Origin: Streptomyces asiaticus
Lineage (GTDB): Bacteria; Actinomycetota; Actinomycetes; Streptomycetales; Streptomycetaceae
Direction: 5' to 3'
Assembly (NCBI RefSeq): GCF_018138715.1
Contig: NZ_JAGSHX010000006.1
Location: 3,720,001 to 3,784,000 of the forward strand
Length of the DNA stretch: 64,000 nt
A program made the position numbers and the translations under genes. Of the stretch, positions 26,531 to 35,751 are shown piece after piece. The first letter of the stretch is position 1. Each line of letters opens with the position of its first letter. Under the pieces are notes generated by a model. The model was not told the origin of the DNA and searched no databases. It saw nothing but the letters and a program-made list of their open reading frames with translations.

Positions 26531-27661
26531 ATGATCAGCTTCAAGGACGTCAGTAAGCACTATCCGAACGGCACCACAGCGGTGGATCGCCTCAGTCTCG
26601 AACTCCCGGAAGGGGGCATCACCGTTCTTGTCGGCACCTCGGGCTGCGGCAAGACCACCACCCTCCGCATGGTCAACCGCATGGTCGAACCGAGCAGCGG
26701 CACGGTGAGCGTGGGCGGGCGTGATGTCCTGAAGGCGGACGCCGCCGAGCTGCGGCGCGGAATCGGCTATGTGATCCAGCAGGCCGGGCTCTTCCCGCAC
26801 CGCACGATCCTCGACAACATCGCCACCGTTCCACTGCTGCTGGGCTGGGGCCGCCGCAAGGCGCGGGCCCGCGCGGCCGAGCTGCTGGAGCTGGTCGGGC
26901 TGCCCGCCGACTCCGGCAAGCGCTACCCGCACCAGCTCTCGGGCGGTCAGCAGCAGCGCGTCGGGGTCGCCCGCGCGCTGGCCGCCGATCCGCCGGTGCT
27001 GCTGATGGACGAGCCGTTCGGGGCGGTCGACCCGGTCGTACGGACCCAGCTCCAGAACGAGCTGCTGCGGCTCCAGAGCGAGCTGCGCAAGACGGTCGTC
27101 TTCGTCACCCACGACATCGACGAGGCGGTACGGCTCGGCGACCGCATCGCGATCTTCCGCACCGGCGGCCATCTCGTCCAGTGCGCACCCCCCGCCGAGC
27201 TGCTGGCGAGCCCCGCCGACGACTTCGTGGCGGGCTTCCTGGGCGCCGAGCGCGGGCTGAAGCTGCTCTCCCTGTCCACCCTCGCCGACGTGGCGCGGCA
27301 GCCCGTGCCCGCCGACGGGCAGCGCTGGCGGCTGGTCACCTCCGAGCGCGGTGAGCCGCTGGGCTGGCGCGACACCGAGGGGCCGGAGGGCGACCGGGCC
27401 CCGCTGCTGCCGGTGCGCCCGCTGCGGGACGGCGACTCGCTGCTCACCGCGCTGGACGAGTCGCTGGCCTCCCCCGCCGGTCTGGTGGCCCGGGTGGACG
27501 CCGACGGGGTGCTCACCGGGGTCACCGGGCGCGAGGCGATCCATGAGTACGCGGGGCGGCGCCACGCGGAGGCGGGCCGCGCGGCCGCGCTCAAGAACGC
27601 CGCCGAGGCTCCCGAAGCCGACGGGGACCCGAAGAGCTCCGACACGAGCGTGACCGCATGA
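26531..27661 (+). CDS. ABC transporter ATPase, quaternary amine/betaine importer (OpuA/ProV type)
   Basis: This 376-residue ATPase starts at MISFKDVSKHYPNG. It has Walker A GTSGCGKTTT, the Q-loop in YVIQQAGLFPH, the signature LSGGQQQR, Walker B LLMDEPFGAVD and the switch His in FVTHDIDEAV. After about residue 240 there is a C-terminal extension with a CBS-like segment (LPVRPLRDGDSLLTAL and ARVDADGVLTGVTG), as in osmoprotectant transporters, where it senses ionic strength or nucleotides. It is the first gene of a five-gene rightward operon, with the next gene overlapping as ATGA. Confidence 0.94.
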   Translation: MISFKDVSKHYPNGTTAVDRLSLELPEGGITVLVGTSGCGKTTTLRMVNRMVEPSSGTVSVGGRDVLKADAAELRRGIGYVIQQAGLFPHRTILDNIATVPLLLGWGRRKARARAAELLELVGLPADSGKRYPHQLSGGQQQRVGVARALAADPPVLLMDEPFGAVDPVVRTQLQNELLRLQSELRKTVVFVTHDIDEAVRLGDRIAIFRTGGHLVQCAPPAELLASPADDFVAGFLGAERGLKLLSLSTLADVARQPVPADGQRWRLVTSERGEPLGWRDTEGPEGDRAPLLPVRPLRDGDSLLTALDESLASPAGLVARVDADGVLTGVTGREAIHEYAGRRHAEAGRAAALKNAAEAPEADGDPKSSDTSVTA

Positions 27662-28299
27662 CCATCGACTGGGGCTGGTTCCCCGACCATCGGAGCACCC
27701 TGGTCACGCTCACCCTGGACCACCTCTCCACCGCCGTCCCCGCCGTCCTCTTCGGGCTGCTGATCGCGCTGCCGCTGGCGGTGATCGCCCACCGGGTGCG
27801 CCCGCTGCGCGGACTCCTGCTGGGGCTCTCGAACATCCTGTTCACGATCCCCTCCATCGCGATCTTCGTCCTGCTGCTGCCGGTCACCGGCCTCACCCGC
27901 TCCACCGCGATCACCGGCCTGACCATCTACACCCTGGTCGTGCTGCTCCGGAACACCGTCGAGGGCCTCGACAGCGTTCCCACCAAGGTCCGTGAGGCGT
28001 CCACCGCGATGGGCGCCCGCCCGCTGCGCACCCTGCTCACCGTCGAGCTGCCGCTCGCCTTCCCGGTGATCATGGCGGGCGTACGGGTGGCCACGGTGAT
28101 GGCGATATCGCTGGTCAGCGTGGCCAGCTACATCGGGTACGGCGGCCTCGGCCAGCTGTTCACCGACGGCTTCCAGCGCAACTACCCCACCCCCGTCGTG
28201 GCCGGAGTCGTCCTGTCCCTGCTGCTGGCGCTGGTCGCGGACGCCGTGCTGGTCACCATCCAGTGGCTGTGCACCCCGTGGCTGAGGAGGCGTGCCTGA
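27658..28299 (+). CDS. ABC permease, quaternary amine importer (OpuBB/ProW type)
   Basis: This 213-residue permease has about five or six membrane helices and the cytoplasmic coupling motif EASTAMGARPLRTLLTVELP, which contacts the ATPase. SLVSVASYIGYGGLGQLF is typical of betaine and choline permeases. It overlaps the ATPase gene by four bases. It pairs with the second permease (28301-28978) to form the channel. Confidence 0.93.
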   Translation: MTIDWGWFPDHRSTLVTLTLDHLSTAVPAVLFGLLIALPLAVIAHRVRPLRGLLLGLSNILFTIPSIAIFVLLLPVTGLTRSTAITGLTIYTLVVLLRNTVEGLDSVPTKVREASTAMGARPLRTLLTVELPLAFPVIMAGVRVATVMAISLVSVASYIGYGGLGQLFTDGFQRNYPTPVVAGVVLSLLLALVADAVLVTIQWLCTPWLRRRA

Positions 28300-28300
28300 C

Positions 28301-28978
28301 ATGCTCGAACTACTCCAGAACCTCCTCCGCTGGCTGACCAGCGGCGCCCAGTGGTCCGGGCCCGACGGCATCGCCACCCGCCTGCTGGAGCACCTCCAGT
28401 ACTCGGTGCTGGCCACCCTGGTCGCCGCCGCCATCGCGCTGCCGGTCGGGCTGCTCATCGGGCACACCGGGCGCGGTGCGTTCCTCGCCATCAACCTCTC
28501 CGGCTTCGGGCGGGCGCTGCCGACCGTCGGCCTGGTCACGCTGGTCTTCCTGGCCAGCGGGCTGAGCATGTGGCCGGTGTACGTCTCGCTGGTCGCCCTC
28601 GCGGTCCCGGTGATCGTCACCAATACGTACGCGGGCATGGCCGCCGTGGACCCCGAGGTCAGGGACGCGGCAAGGGGCCAGGGCATGCGCTGGTACCAGG
28701 TGCTGTTCCAGGTCGAGCTGCCGCTCGCGCTGCCGCTGATCATGACCGGGCTGCGGCTGGCCTGCGTCCAGGTCGTGGCCACCGCCACCATCGCCGCGTA
28801 CGTCAGCTTCGGCGGACTCGGCCGCTATGTCTTCGACGGGCTCGCCCAGCGCGATCTGGTGCAGGTGCTGGGCGGGGCGGTGCTGGTCGCCGTGCTGGCC
28901 ATCGCCCTGGACCTGGCGCTGGCCGGAGTGCAGCGCCTGCTGTTCCGCAACCGCCCCCCGCGCGCCCACGCGCACTGA
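28301..28978 (+). CDS. ABC permease, quaternary amine importer (second subunit)
   Basis: The protein has 225 residues, with the coupling motif DAARGQGMRWYQVLFQVELP and the family stretch VVATATIAAYVSFGGLGRY. I start at the ATG at 28301, which has GAGGAGG ten bases upstream; the GTG at 28292 is too close to that site. A two-permease, separate-binding-protein layout is the OpuC/OsmU type of osmoprotectant and betaine importers. Confidence 0.92.
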   Translation: MLELLQNLLRWLTSGAQWSGPDGIATRLLEHLQYSVLATLVAAAIALPVGLLIGHTGRGAFLAINLSGFGRALPTVGLVTLVFLASGLSMWPVYVSLVALAVPVIVTNTYAGMAAVDPEVRDAARGQGMRWYQVLFQVELPLALPLIMTGLRLACVQVVATATIAAYVSFGGLGRYVFDGLAQRDLVQVLGGAVLVAVLAIALDLALAGVQRLLFRNRPPRAHAH

Positions 28979-29067
28979 GCGCCGCCACCCGGCTTCACCC
29001 CGAGGCGACTCAGCGCCCCACCGACTCAGCGACTTCACTCCGAACTCCGATCCGAGGAGACGACCCC

Positions 29068-30006
29068 ATGAACCGCAGGAAACTGCTCGGCGGCTTGCTC
29101 GCCGGCGCCTCCGTGCCCACGCTCGCCGCCTGTAGCGGCGGCGTCACCTCGCTCAAGGGCGACGGCGGCAGCGGTGGCTCGGGCGGCGGCAGCAGCCTGG
29201 GCGGGCTGGTCATCGGCACCGCCAACTTCACCGAGAACCAGCTGCTGGGCTACCTCTACGCCGAGGCGCTGAAGGGCGCGGGCATCAAGACCAGCGTGCG
29301 GCCCAACCTCGGTTCCCGAGAGATCGTCATACCCGCCCTCCAGCAGGGCGATATCGATCTGCTCCCCGAGTACCAGGGCAATCTGCTGCTCCACTTCGAC
29401 GACAAGGCCCCCCAGACCGAGGCCGGCGATCTCCAGAACGCCCTCACCGTGGCCCTCCCCAGCGGTCTGGAGGCCCTGTCGTACGCGGCCGCCGAGGACA
29501 AGGACGTCTTCTGCGTCACCCGCGAGGCCGCCCGGAAGCACGGGCTGCGCAGCTTCGCCGACCTCGCCAAGCAGAACGGCAAGCTGGTCTTCGGTGGCCC
29601 GGCGGAGGACAAGAACCGCGTGGTCGGCCTCGTCGGCCTCAAGGACCGCTACGGCGTGACCTTCAAGGAGTTCAAGGCCCTCGACGCCTCCGGGCCCCTG
29701 GTCAAGGGCGCGTTGAAGAAGGGCGACGTGGACGTGGCCAACCTCTTCTCCACCGACCCCGACATCGAGGCCAACGACTGGGTGATCCTCGCCGACCCCA
29801 AGGCGCTCATCCCCGCCCAGCACATCGTGCCCGTGATCCGCGCCGCCAAGGCCGACGCCAAGGTCCGCAAGGCCCTGGCCCGCCTCGGCGGTGCCCTCAC
29901 CACCCGGGAACTGGCCCGGCTCAACAAGCTGGTGAGCAACGACAAGAAGGACCCGGACCGGGTCGCCGCCGACTGGGCCGCCAAGAACGGCCTCACCAAG
30001 AAGTAG
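29068..30006 (+). CDS. Lipoprotein substrate-binding protein of the betaine ABC importer
   Basis: This 312-residue precursor has a lipobox LAAC with Cys22; the leading MNRRKLLGG carries a twin-arginine-like pair, so export may be through Tat. A Gly/Ser linker is followed by the binding-protein domain: VIGTANFTENQLLGYLYAE and GDIDLLPEYQGNLLLHF are typical of OpuBC/ProX-type quaternary-amine binders. Ligand specificity cannot be read by eye. Relatives bind choline, glycine betaine, carnitine, proline betaine or, in EgtU-type proteins, ergothioneine. Confidence 0.92.
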   Translation: MNRRKLLGGLLAGASVPTLAACSGGVTSLKGDGGSGGSGGGSSLGGLVIGTANFTENQLLGYLYAEALKGAGIKTSVRPNLGSREIVIPALQQGDIDLLPEYQGNLLLHFDDKAPQTEAGDLQNALTVALPSGLEALSYAAAEDKDVFCVTREAARKHGLRSFADLAKQNGKLVFGGPAEDKNRVVGLVGLKDRYGVTFKEFKALDASGPLVKGALKKGDVDVANLFSTDPDIEANDWVILADPKALIPAQHIVPVIRAAKADAKVRKALARLGGALTTRELARLNKLVSNDKKDPDRVAADWAAKNGLTKK

Positions 30007-30022
30007 CGGCAGGAGCACCCGT

Positions 30023-31489
30023 ATGCCCGACTCCCCAGACTCTCTGGACTCCCCAGTCCCCCTGGACTCCCTGGTCGAAAAGCGCTCGATCGACGTCGTC
30101 CCGGACGCGGAGCGCCATGGCACCGCCTTCAGCCAGTTCACCCTGTGGCTCGGCGCCAACCTCCAGATCACCGCCGTCGTGACCGGCGCCCTGGCCGTGG
30201 TCTTCGGCGCCGCCGCCTTCTGGTCGATCATCGCCCTGCTGATCGGCAACCTGCTCGGCGGAGCCGTCATGGCCCTCCACTCCGCCCAGGGACCCCGGCT
30301 CGGCCTGCCCCAGATGATCTCCTCCCGGGCCCAGTTCGGGGTCCGGGGCGCGATCGTCCCGCTGCTGCTGGTCATCGTCATGTACGTGGGCTTCTTCGCC
30401 AGCGGCAGCGTGCTGGCGGGGCAGGCGGTCGGCGAACTCACCCATCTCGGCGACACCACCGGAATCGTCCTCTTCGCCCTCGTCACCGCCGTGGCGGCGG
30501 CCGTCGGCTACCGCCTGATCCACACCCTGGGGCGGATCGCGGGCGTCGTCTGCGCCCTGGCCTTCGTCTATCTGGGCATCCGGCTGCTGGACCGCACCGA
30601 CCTGGCCACCCTCCTCCACGACCGGACCTTCGACTTCCCGCTCTTCCTCCTCGCGGTGTCGCTGTCCGCCTCCTGGCAGCTCGCCTTCGGCCCGTACGTC
30701 GCCGACTACTCCCGCTATCTCCCGCGCGCCACCTCCGCGAAGGCCACCTTCTCCTGGACCCTCGCCGGCACCGTCCTCGGCTCCCAGTGGTCCATGACCT
30801 TCGGCGCCCTCGCGGCGGCCGCGGCCGGCCACGCCTTCGTCGGCCACGAGGTCACGTACATCGTCGGCCTCGGCGGCGGCGCGGCCCTGATCACCTCGCT
30901 GCTCTACTTCGTCATCGCCCTCGGCAAGCTGACGATCAACGTGCTCAACACCTACGGCGGCTTCATGTCGATGGTGACCAGCGTCAGCGGCTTCCGCGGC
31001 CGCGCCACCCTCTCCCCCCGCGGCCGGGCCGCCTACATCGCCGGGATCATGGTCGCGGGCACGGCGGTCGCACTGCTCGGCAAGGACAGCTTCCTGTCCT
31101 CCTTCAAGGACTTCCTGCTGTTCCTGCTGACCTTCTTCACCCCGTGGAGCGCGATCAACCTCGTCGACTACTACGCCATCGCCAAGGAGCGCTACGACAT
31201 CCCCGCCCTCAGCGACCCGAACGGCCGCTACGGCGCCTGGCGCTGGAAGGCGCTGTCCACCTACGCCCTCGGCGTCCTCGCCCAACTCCCCTTCCTGTCC
31301 ACCGCCTTCTACACCGGCCCCTTCGTCGCCCCCCTGGGCGGCGCGGACATCTCCTGGCTCGTCGGCCTCGCCGTCCCCGCCGCCGTCTACTGGCTCCTGG
31401 CCCACCGCGACACCGCCCACGTCCCGGACCGCATGATCCTCACTCCGGAACCGGCCCCCGGCCGTCCGTACGTCGCCGAGCCCGAGTGA
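30023..31489 (+). CDS. NCS1-family permease (cytosine/purine/hydantoin type)
   Basis: This 488-residue protein has about 12 membrane segments and NCS1 features: FTLWLGANLQITAVVTGAL in helix 1, SRAQFGVRGAIVPLLLVI in helix 3, and LTFFTPWSAINLVDYYAIAK near helix 10. NCS1 carriers import nucleobases, allantoin, hydantoins or vitamins with protons or sodium. It follows the binding-protein gene by 16 bases and so belongs to the importer operon. It may bring in, or export, a heterocyclic product of the pathway. The N-terminal 20 residues are a Ser/Asp/Pro repeat. Confidence 0.9.
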   Translation: MPDSPDSLDSPVPLDSLVEKRSIDVVPDAERHGTAFSQFTLWLGANLQITAVVTGALAVVFGAAAFWSIIALLIGNLLGGAVMALHSAQGPRLGLPQMISSRAQFGVRGAIVPLLLVIVMYVGFFASGSVLAGQAVGELTHLGDTTGIVLFALVTAVAAAVGYRLIHTLGRIAGVVCALAFVYLGIRLLDRTDLATLLHDRTFDFPLFLLAVSLSASWQLAFGPYVADYSRYLPRATSAKATFSWTLAGTVLGSQWSMTFGALAAAAAGHAFVGHEVTYIVGLGGGAALITSLLYFVIALGKLTINVLNTYGGFMSMVTSVSGFRGRATLSPRGRAAYIAGIMVAGTAVALLGKDSFLSSFKDFLLFLLTFFTPWSAINLVDYYAIAKERYDIPALSDPNGRYGAWRWKALSTYALGVLAQLPFLSTAFYTGPFVAPLGGADISWLVGLAVPAAVYWLLAHRDTAHVPDRMILTPEPAPGRPYVAEPE

Positions 31490-31507
31490 GCCGGACCCGG
31501 GGTACGT

Positions 31508-32476
31508 CTACGGTTCAGGAGCGCGGTGGGCGCGACGGTAAGCCAGTGGGGACAGGCCGAGGTGGGCGTGGAAGTGCTTGCGCAGCGCGACCGGATCCCC
31601 GAAGCCGCAGACAACGGCGATCCGCGCGACGGTCAGATCGCTGGACTCCAGCAGGCGGCGCGCCTGGGTCAGCCGGCTTTGCACCAGCCATTGGAGAGGG
31701 CTGGTGCCCACCTCGGCGCGGAACCGCCGGGTGAACGTACGCTCACTCATGTGAGCGTGGCGGGCCATGTCCTGCAGCGTGAGCGGCTCGGCCAGACGGC
31801 TCTGCGCCCACTGGCGGGTGGCCGAGGTGGAACGGTCGGCATCCTTCGGCACCGGGTGCTCGATGAACTGTGCCTGTCCGCCCTCGCGCCATGGAGCCAC
31901 CACGCATCGTCGCGCCGCGGCGGTGGCCACGGTCGCGCCGTGGTCCCTGCGGACCAGGTGGACGAACAGGTCGATGCCGGCCGCCCCGCCGGCAGCTGTC
32001 AGGACGCGTCCGTTGTCGACGAACAGCACGTCCGGATCGACCTCGACGTCGGGGAACAGCCGGGTGAACTGGCCGCACAGCGCCCAATGGGTGGTGGCCC
32101 GCAGTCCGTCCAGCAAGCCGGCCGCCGCGAGCAGGAATGACGATGTGCACAGGCTGACGATGCGGGCCTCCGGCCCGATCCGGGCGAAGGCCGCGGCGAC
32201 CCGGGCGGGCAGCTCGCCGGTGGCCAGCAGATGTTCGTCGGGCTCCTGGGTGGCGATCACCACGGTGTCCGCACCCTCCAGGAGTGACTCGTCGTCGTCG
32301 ACGACGATCCGGAAACCCTCGTTCGTGCGGACCGGTCGGCCGCCGAGCGAGCAGGTCGTCACGGAATAGAGCCGTGCCCCGGTCGGGTCGAGGGCCTCGT
32401 TGAGCACCCGGGCCGCGATGCCCAGGTCCATCGGCATGACCCCATCGAGGGCGAGAACTGCAACGCGATGTGGCAT
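31508..32476 (-). CDS. GlxA-type AraC-family transcriptional regulator (DJ-1/PfpI domain)
   Basis: This 322-residue protein has an N-terminal class I amidotransferase-like domain. It starts VAVLALDGVMPMDLG, and IVSLCTSSFLLAAAGLLDG contains the nucleophile-elbow Cys. A C-terminal AraC helix-turn-helix pair follows: LTLQDMARHAHMSERTFTRRF and ARIAVVCGFGDPVALRKHF. Such regulators act as activators or repressors of adjacent operons. It is divergent from the oxidoreductase cassette that follows and probably controls it. No ribosome site is obvious before the ATG at 32476, so the mRNA may be leaderless. Confidence 0.92.
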   Translation of the reverse strand: MPHRVAVLALDGVMPMDLGIAARVLNEALDPTGARLYSVTTCSLGGRPVRTNEGFRIVVDDDESLLEGADTVVIATQEPDEHLLATGELPARVAAAFARIGPEARIVSLCTSSFLLAAAGLLDGLRATTHWALCGQFTRLFPDVEVDPDVLFVDNGRVLTAAGGAAGIDLFVHLVRRDHGATVATAAARRCVVAPWREGGQAQFIEHPVPKDADRSTSATRQWAQSRLAEPLTLQDMARHAHMSERTFTRRFRAEVGTSPLQWLVQSRLTQARRLLESSDLTVARIAVVCGFGDPVALRKHFHAHLGLSPLAYRRAHRAPEP

Positions 32477-32607
32477 GGCTGGAATGGTACGACACGTGAC
32501 TGTCCAGCCACTCACGACGTCTTCTGAGCGTCGACGAGGCTGAAGCACATGCCTGGGCTCTCGGCCCGGACCGAAGAACATGCGAAGCGGATATGAGCGA
32601 GGAAAGT

Positions 32608-33570
32608 ATGAGCGAGCAGACGATGCGCGCCGTCACCGTCAAGGAGTTCGGTGGACCGGAAGTGCTGACCGCCGGCCGGGTCGCGCGCCCCGAGCCACTG
32701 CCGACCGAGGTGCTGGTGCGCGTGCACGCCGCCGGAATCAACCCGGTGGACTGGAAGACCCGCGCGGGCCACGGGATGGCCGGGCTGCAGACGCTGCCGC
32801 TGATCCTCGGCTGGGACGTCTCCGGCGTCGTCGAGGAGACCGGCTTCGGTGTCACCACGCTCGCACCCGGTGACGAGGTCTACGCCATGCCGTGGTTCCC
32901 GCGCCCGGCCGGCGGATACGCCGAGTTCGTCACGGCACCGTCCCGTCAGTTCGCCCGCAAGCCGGTCTCGCTCTCGCACGTCGAGGCCGCGGCTCTGCCG
33001 CTCGCGGCGCTCACCGCCTGGCAGACCCTGGTCGACACGGCGCGCGTCACCGCCGGGCAGCGGGTGTTGGTGCACGCCGCGGCCGGTGGCGTGGGGCACT
33101 TGGCAGTGCAGTTCGCCAAGCACCTTGGCGCCGAAGTGATCGCGACCGCCCGCGAGCCCCGGCACGCCTGGCTCAAGGAACTGGGCGCGGACGAGACAAT
33201 CGACTACACCCGGCAGCGGTTCGAGGAGGCCACCGGCAAGGTCGATGTCGTCATCGACCTGATCGGCGCCGCGGATGACACCGACGTGCGATCGGTGTCG
33301 GTGACCCGGAGAGGCGGCCTGATCGTCTCCATCCCGGGCGGTGTCTCGGACGCCCTGGCCACTGCCTCCGGACAGGCGGGTGTGCGCACCAGCCCGCTGC
33401 TGGTCGAGCCGGACGCCGCCGCTCTGACGGCCATCGCCGACCTGGTCGACTCCGGTGCGGTCCGGGTCGAGGTCGAGCGCAGCTTCGCCCTGGAACAGGC
33501 CGCCGAAGCGCACCGGCTGGGCGAGACCAACCGCACCCGCGGCAAGCTCGTGCTGGAGGTGGCGCGGTGA
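32608..33570 (+). CDS. MDR-family NADP-dependent quinone/enone oxidoreductase
   Basis: This protein of about 320 residues has the Rossmann motif RVLVHAAAGGVGHLAVQFAK and AGINPVDWKTRAG near the N-terminus, and DVVIDLIGAADDTDVRS in the second half. There is no zinc site. It resembles bacterial quinone oxidoreductases. The ATG at 32608 has GAGGAA just upstream; an ATG five codons earlier (32593) is possible, and the two starts share the same ATGAGCGA string. It overlaps the next gene as GTGA. Confidence 0.9.
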   Translation: MSEQTMRAVTVKEFGGPEVLTAGRVARPEPLPTEVLVRVHAAGINPVDWKTRAGHGMAGLQTLPLILGWDVSGVVEETGFGVTTLAPGDEVYAMPWFPRPAGGYAEFVTAPSRQFARKPVSLSHVEAAALPLAALTAWQTLVDTARVTAGQRVLVHAAAGGVGHLAVQFAKHLGAEVIATAREPRHAWLKELGADETIDYTRQRFEEATGKVDVVIDLIGAADDTDVRSVSVTRRGGLIVSIPGGVSDALATASGQAGVRTSPLLVEPDAAALTAIADLVDSGAVRVEVERSFALEQAAEAHRLGETNRTRGKLVLEVAR

Positions 33571-34538
33571 CGTCGACGACCGCACTCGTGGTCGGGGGCA
33601 CCGGGACCATGGGCACCCGGATCGTCCGCGCCCTCGCCGCACGGACCGGCACCGTCGTGCGGGTGCTGACGCGGAACCCGTCCTCGGAGCGGGCCCGTGG
33701 CCTGGTCGAGAACACCCCCGGTGACATTCGGCCGGTCCGCGGCGACCTGGACGACGAGCAGTCCCTGAAGACCGCGTTCCAAGGTGTCGACCAGGTCTTC
33801 TGCAATACCGACTTCTTCGCCACCGCCAGCCCTCAGCAGGAGTACGCACAGGGGCTGCGGGCCCTGCACGCGGCGCAGCAGGCCGGGGTGGACCGGTTCG
33901 TCTGGTCGTCACTGGACAACGCCGCCATCCTCACCGACGGGCGTATCCCGGTCCCCCATTACGACGCGAAGGCCGCCGTGGAGGCCCACATCGCGCTGCA
34001 GCGCTCCGAAGAGGCCATGCGTCAGGAGACCGACGGCTGGTACTCGCGGCACGTCGCCGTCCTGGTGACCGCACCATACTTCGAGAACCTGTACAGCCTG
34101 GCGCCGCAGCGGGCCCGGCTGCCCGACGGACGGGAGGGCCTCGTATTCGCCCTGCCGCTGGGCCGGGCCGGCCGCTGGCCCTTGATCGCGCTCGACGACA
34201 TCGCCTTCTTCGCCCGCCACCAGCTCGACCACTGGGACGACTGGGGCGGCCGGACCCTGCGCATCGCCGCCGACGCCCTCACCGGTGACCAGATCGCGGC
34301 GGCGTTCGAGAAGGCGACCGGTGTGCCGAGCGTCTACCAGGCGGTGGATCTCGACGAGTTCAGCCGGTCTCTACCAGGGATCGGCCACGACCTGGCCGCG
34401 ATGTTCGCCTTTTTCCAGGACCACGACCTCCTCTCCCGGGACCGGGATCTGCAGGCCCTGCGCGCCCTGCACCCCGAACTCGCCACCTTCGGCGACTGGT
34501 TGACCACCACCGGATGGGACGGCGCCGCCGCGGGATGA
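33567..34538 (+). CDS. NmrA-like NAD(P)-binding protein
   Basis: The protein has 323 residues. The N-terminus LVVGGTGTMGTRIVRALAA is the NmrA/atypical SDR dinucleotide motif; IRPVRGDLDDEQSLKTAFQGVDQVF and DRFVWSSLDNA follow as in NmrA proteins. These bind NADP without obvious catalysis or act as redox-sensing regulators or isoflavone-reductase-like enzymes. It starts at the GTG at 33567, coupled to the MDR gene by four bases, so the two probably act on the same redox substrate or signal. Confidence 0.88.
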   Translation: MTSTTALVVGGTGTMGTRIVRALAARTGTVVRVLTRNPSSERARGLVENTPGDIRPVRGDLDDEQSLKTAFQGVDQVFCNTDFFATASPQQEYAQGLRALHAAQQAGVDRFVWSSLDNAAILTDGRIPVPHYDAKAAVEAHIALQRSEEAMRQETDGWYSRHVAVLVTAPYFENLYSLAPQRARLPDGREGLVFALPLGRAGRWPLIALDDIAFFARHQLDHWDDWGGRTLRIAADALTGDQIAAAFEKATGVPSVYQAVDLDEFSRSLPGIGHDLAAMFAFFQDHDLLSRDRDLQALRALHPELATFGDWLTTTGWDGAAAG

Positions 34539-34587
34539 CAACGCGGCAGCCGACCGAAAATGATCTTTGCCAGTAGAGAGGATTTTG

Positions 34588-35031
34588 ATGCAGAACGTCA
34601 CCCGGACGCATTCCCTGCCCACACCTTCGATCACCCGCTCCTCCGCCGCCGAACTCATCGCGGCTGTGCGCGCGGCTGCCGAGAACATCGGATTCGAAGC
34701 CGCCATCGCGGTCACAGACGCCGGCGGTCATCTGAAGGCGTTCGAACGCGCCGACGACGTACCGTTCCTCGCCGCCGAGGTCGCCGTCGACAAGGCATGG
34801 ACGGCAGCCTCCTTCCGCAGCGCCACCCACGTCTGGAATTCCTACGTAACCGACCCTCAGGTCGCCCCTCTCTCCCACCATCCTCGGCTCATGGCCGTCG
34901 GCGGCGGCTATCCCGTCATCGAACTCGGCGAGTCAATCGGCGGTTTGGGCGTCTCCGGCGGCAGTGCCGAGCAGGATCAGCAGGCCGCGGAAGCCGGACT
35001 GCGAACGCTGGGGTTCGAAGTCCCCGCCTGA
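34588..35031 (+). CDS. GlcG/HbpS-family protein
   Basis: This 147-residue protein has the GlcG/HbpS (DUF336) pattern: AAAENIGFEAAIAVTDAGGHLKAF, AAEVAVDKAWTAASF and a Gly-rich C-terminal segment GGGYPVIELGESIGGLGVSG. HbpS of Streptomyces binds haem and modulates a redox sensor kinase; other members have unknown roles in glycolate or diol loci. No signal peptide is seen, so it should be cytoplasmic. It follows the NmrA gene by 49 bases and is probably in the same operon under the GlxA-type regulator. Confidence 0.85.
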   Translation: MQNVTRTHSLPTPSITRSSAAELIAAVRAAAENIGFEAAIAVTDAGGHLKAFERADDVPFLAAEVAVDKAWTAASFRSATHVWNSYVTDPQVAPLSHHPRLMAVGGGYPVIELGESIGGLGVSGGSAEQDQQAAEAGLRTLGFEVPA

Positions 35032-35117
35032 GCCACGCGCGCGCCCGCCGGCGGCGAGGAAGACCGGACGGTCGCCCTCCGGAGTGCCCCATGCCCTGGC
35101 ACCGGCCCGCGCCCTCG

Positions 35118-35751
35118 TCATCTCAGGGCGGCGACGATGCGCTCCCGCGCCCCGGCTGCCCGGGGGTCGTCGGAGGAGGCCAGCGCGCTCAGGGCCGCGG
35201 CCCAGTGCCGCCGCGCCTCCTCGGCCCCGTCAGCCTCATCGGCCTCTCGCAGCGCACCGGCGAGACCGTCGAGGGAGAGCGCCGTGTGCCACAGGTCGTC
35301 CAACTCCCGGTGGGTCGCCGCGGCGCGGCGGTAGAAATCGGCCGCCTCGCCGGGCCGCCCAAGCCGCCGGTACGTCTCCCCCGCGCCGTCCCACGCCCGC
35401 GCCTCCCGCGCCCGCGCCTGCCACGCCCGGTCGCCGAGGCGTCGCTGGAGGGAGGCGGCCCGCTGGAACGAGACCAGGGCGGCGTCGAACGCACCGTTGG
35501 CCTGCCGCGCCCGGCCCGGCTCCAGCAGCCAGTACCCCTCCCGCATGTGGTTGCGGTGGGTGAGGGCGATGTCCAGCGCGCCCTGTGCGGACCGCAGCGC
35601 CTCCTCCGGCTGCCCGCGGTCCCGCTGAATGGCGCTGACGCTCGGCCTCCGCGGTGCGGTCGCCCAGCCTGCGGGCGGCGCGCAGTCCGATGCGGCCCAT
35701 GGGGAGCCATTCCTCGAACGGGTTCAGGAGCATATGCGCGCTCTGCAGCAC
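35118..35751 (-). pseudogene. Remnant of a TPR-containing regulator, frameshifted and 5'-truncated
   Basis: Two overlapping minus-strand frames together make a tetratricopeptide-rich C-terminus. The upstream frame gives QSAHMLLNPFEEWLPMGRI up to GDRTAEAE near 35640. The sequence then continues in the next frame as SAIQRDRGQPEEALRSAQG into THRNHMREGYWLLEPGRA, with TPR helices to the stop at 35118. A single-base shift near 35630-35640 joins them. There is an in-frame stop just before the first frame, and no NB-ARC or DNA-binding part nearby. It most likely descends from an AfsR/LuxR-type regulator. A sequencing error could explain the shift but not the missing 5' part. Confidence 0.65.
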
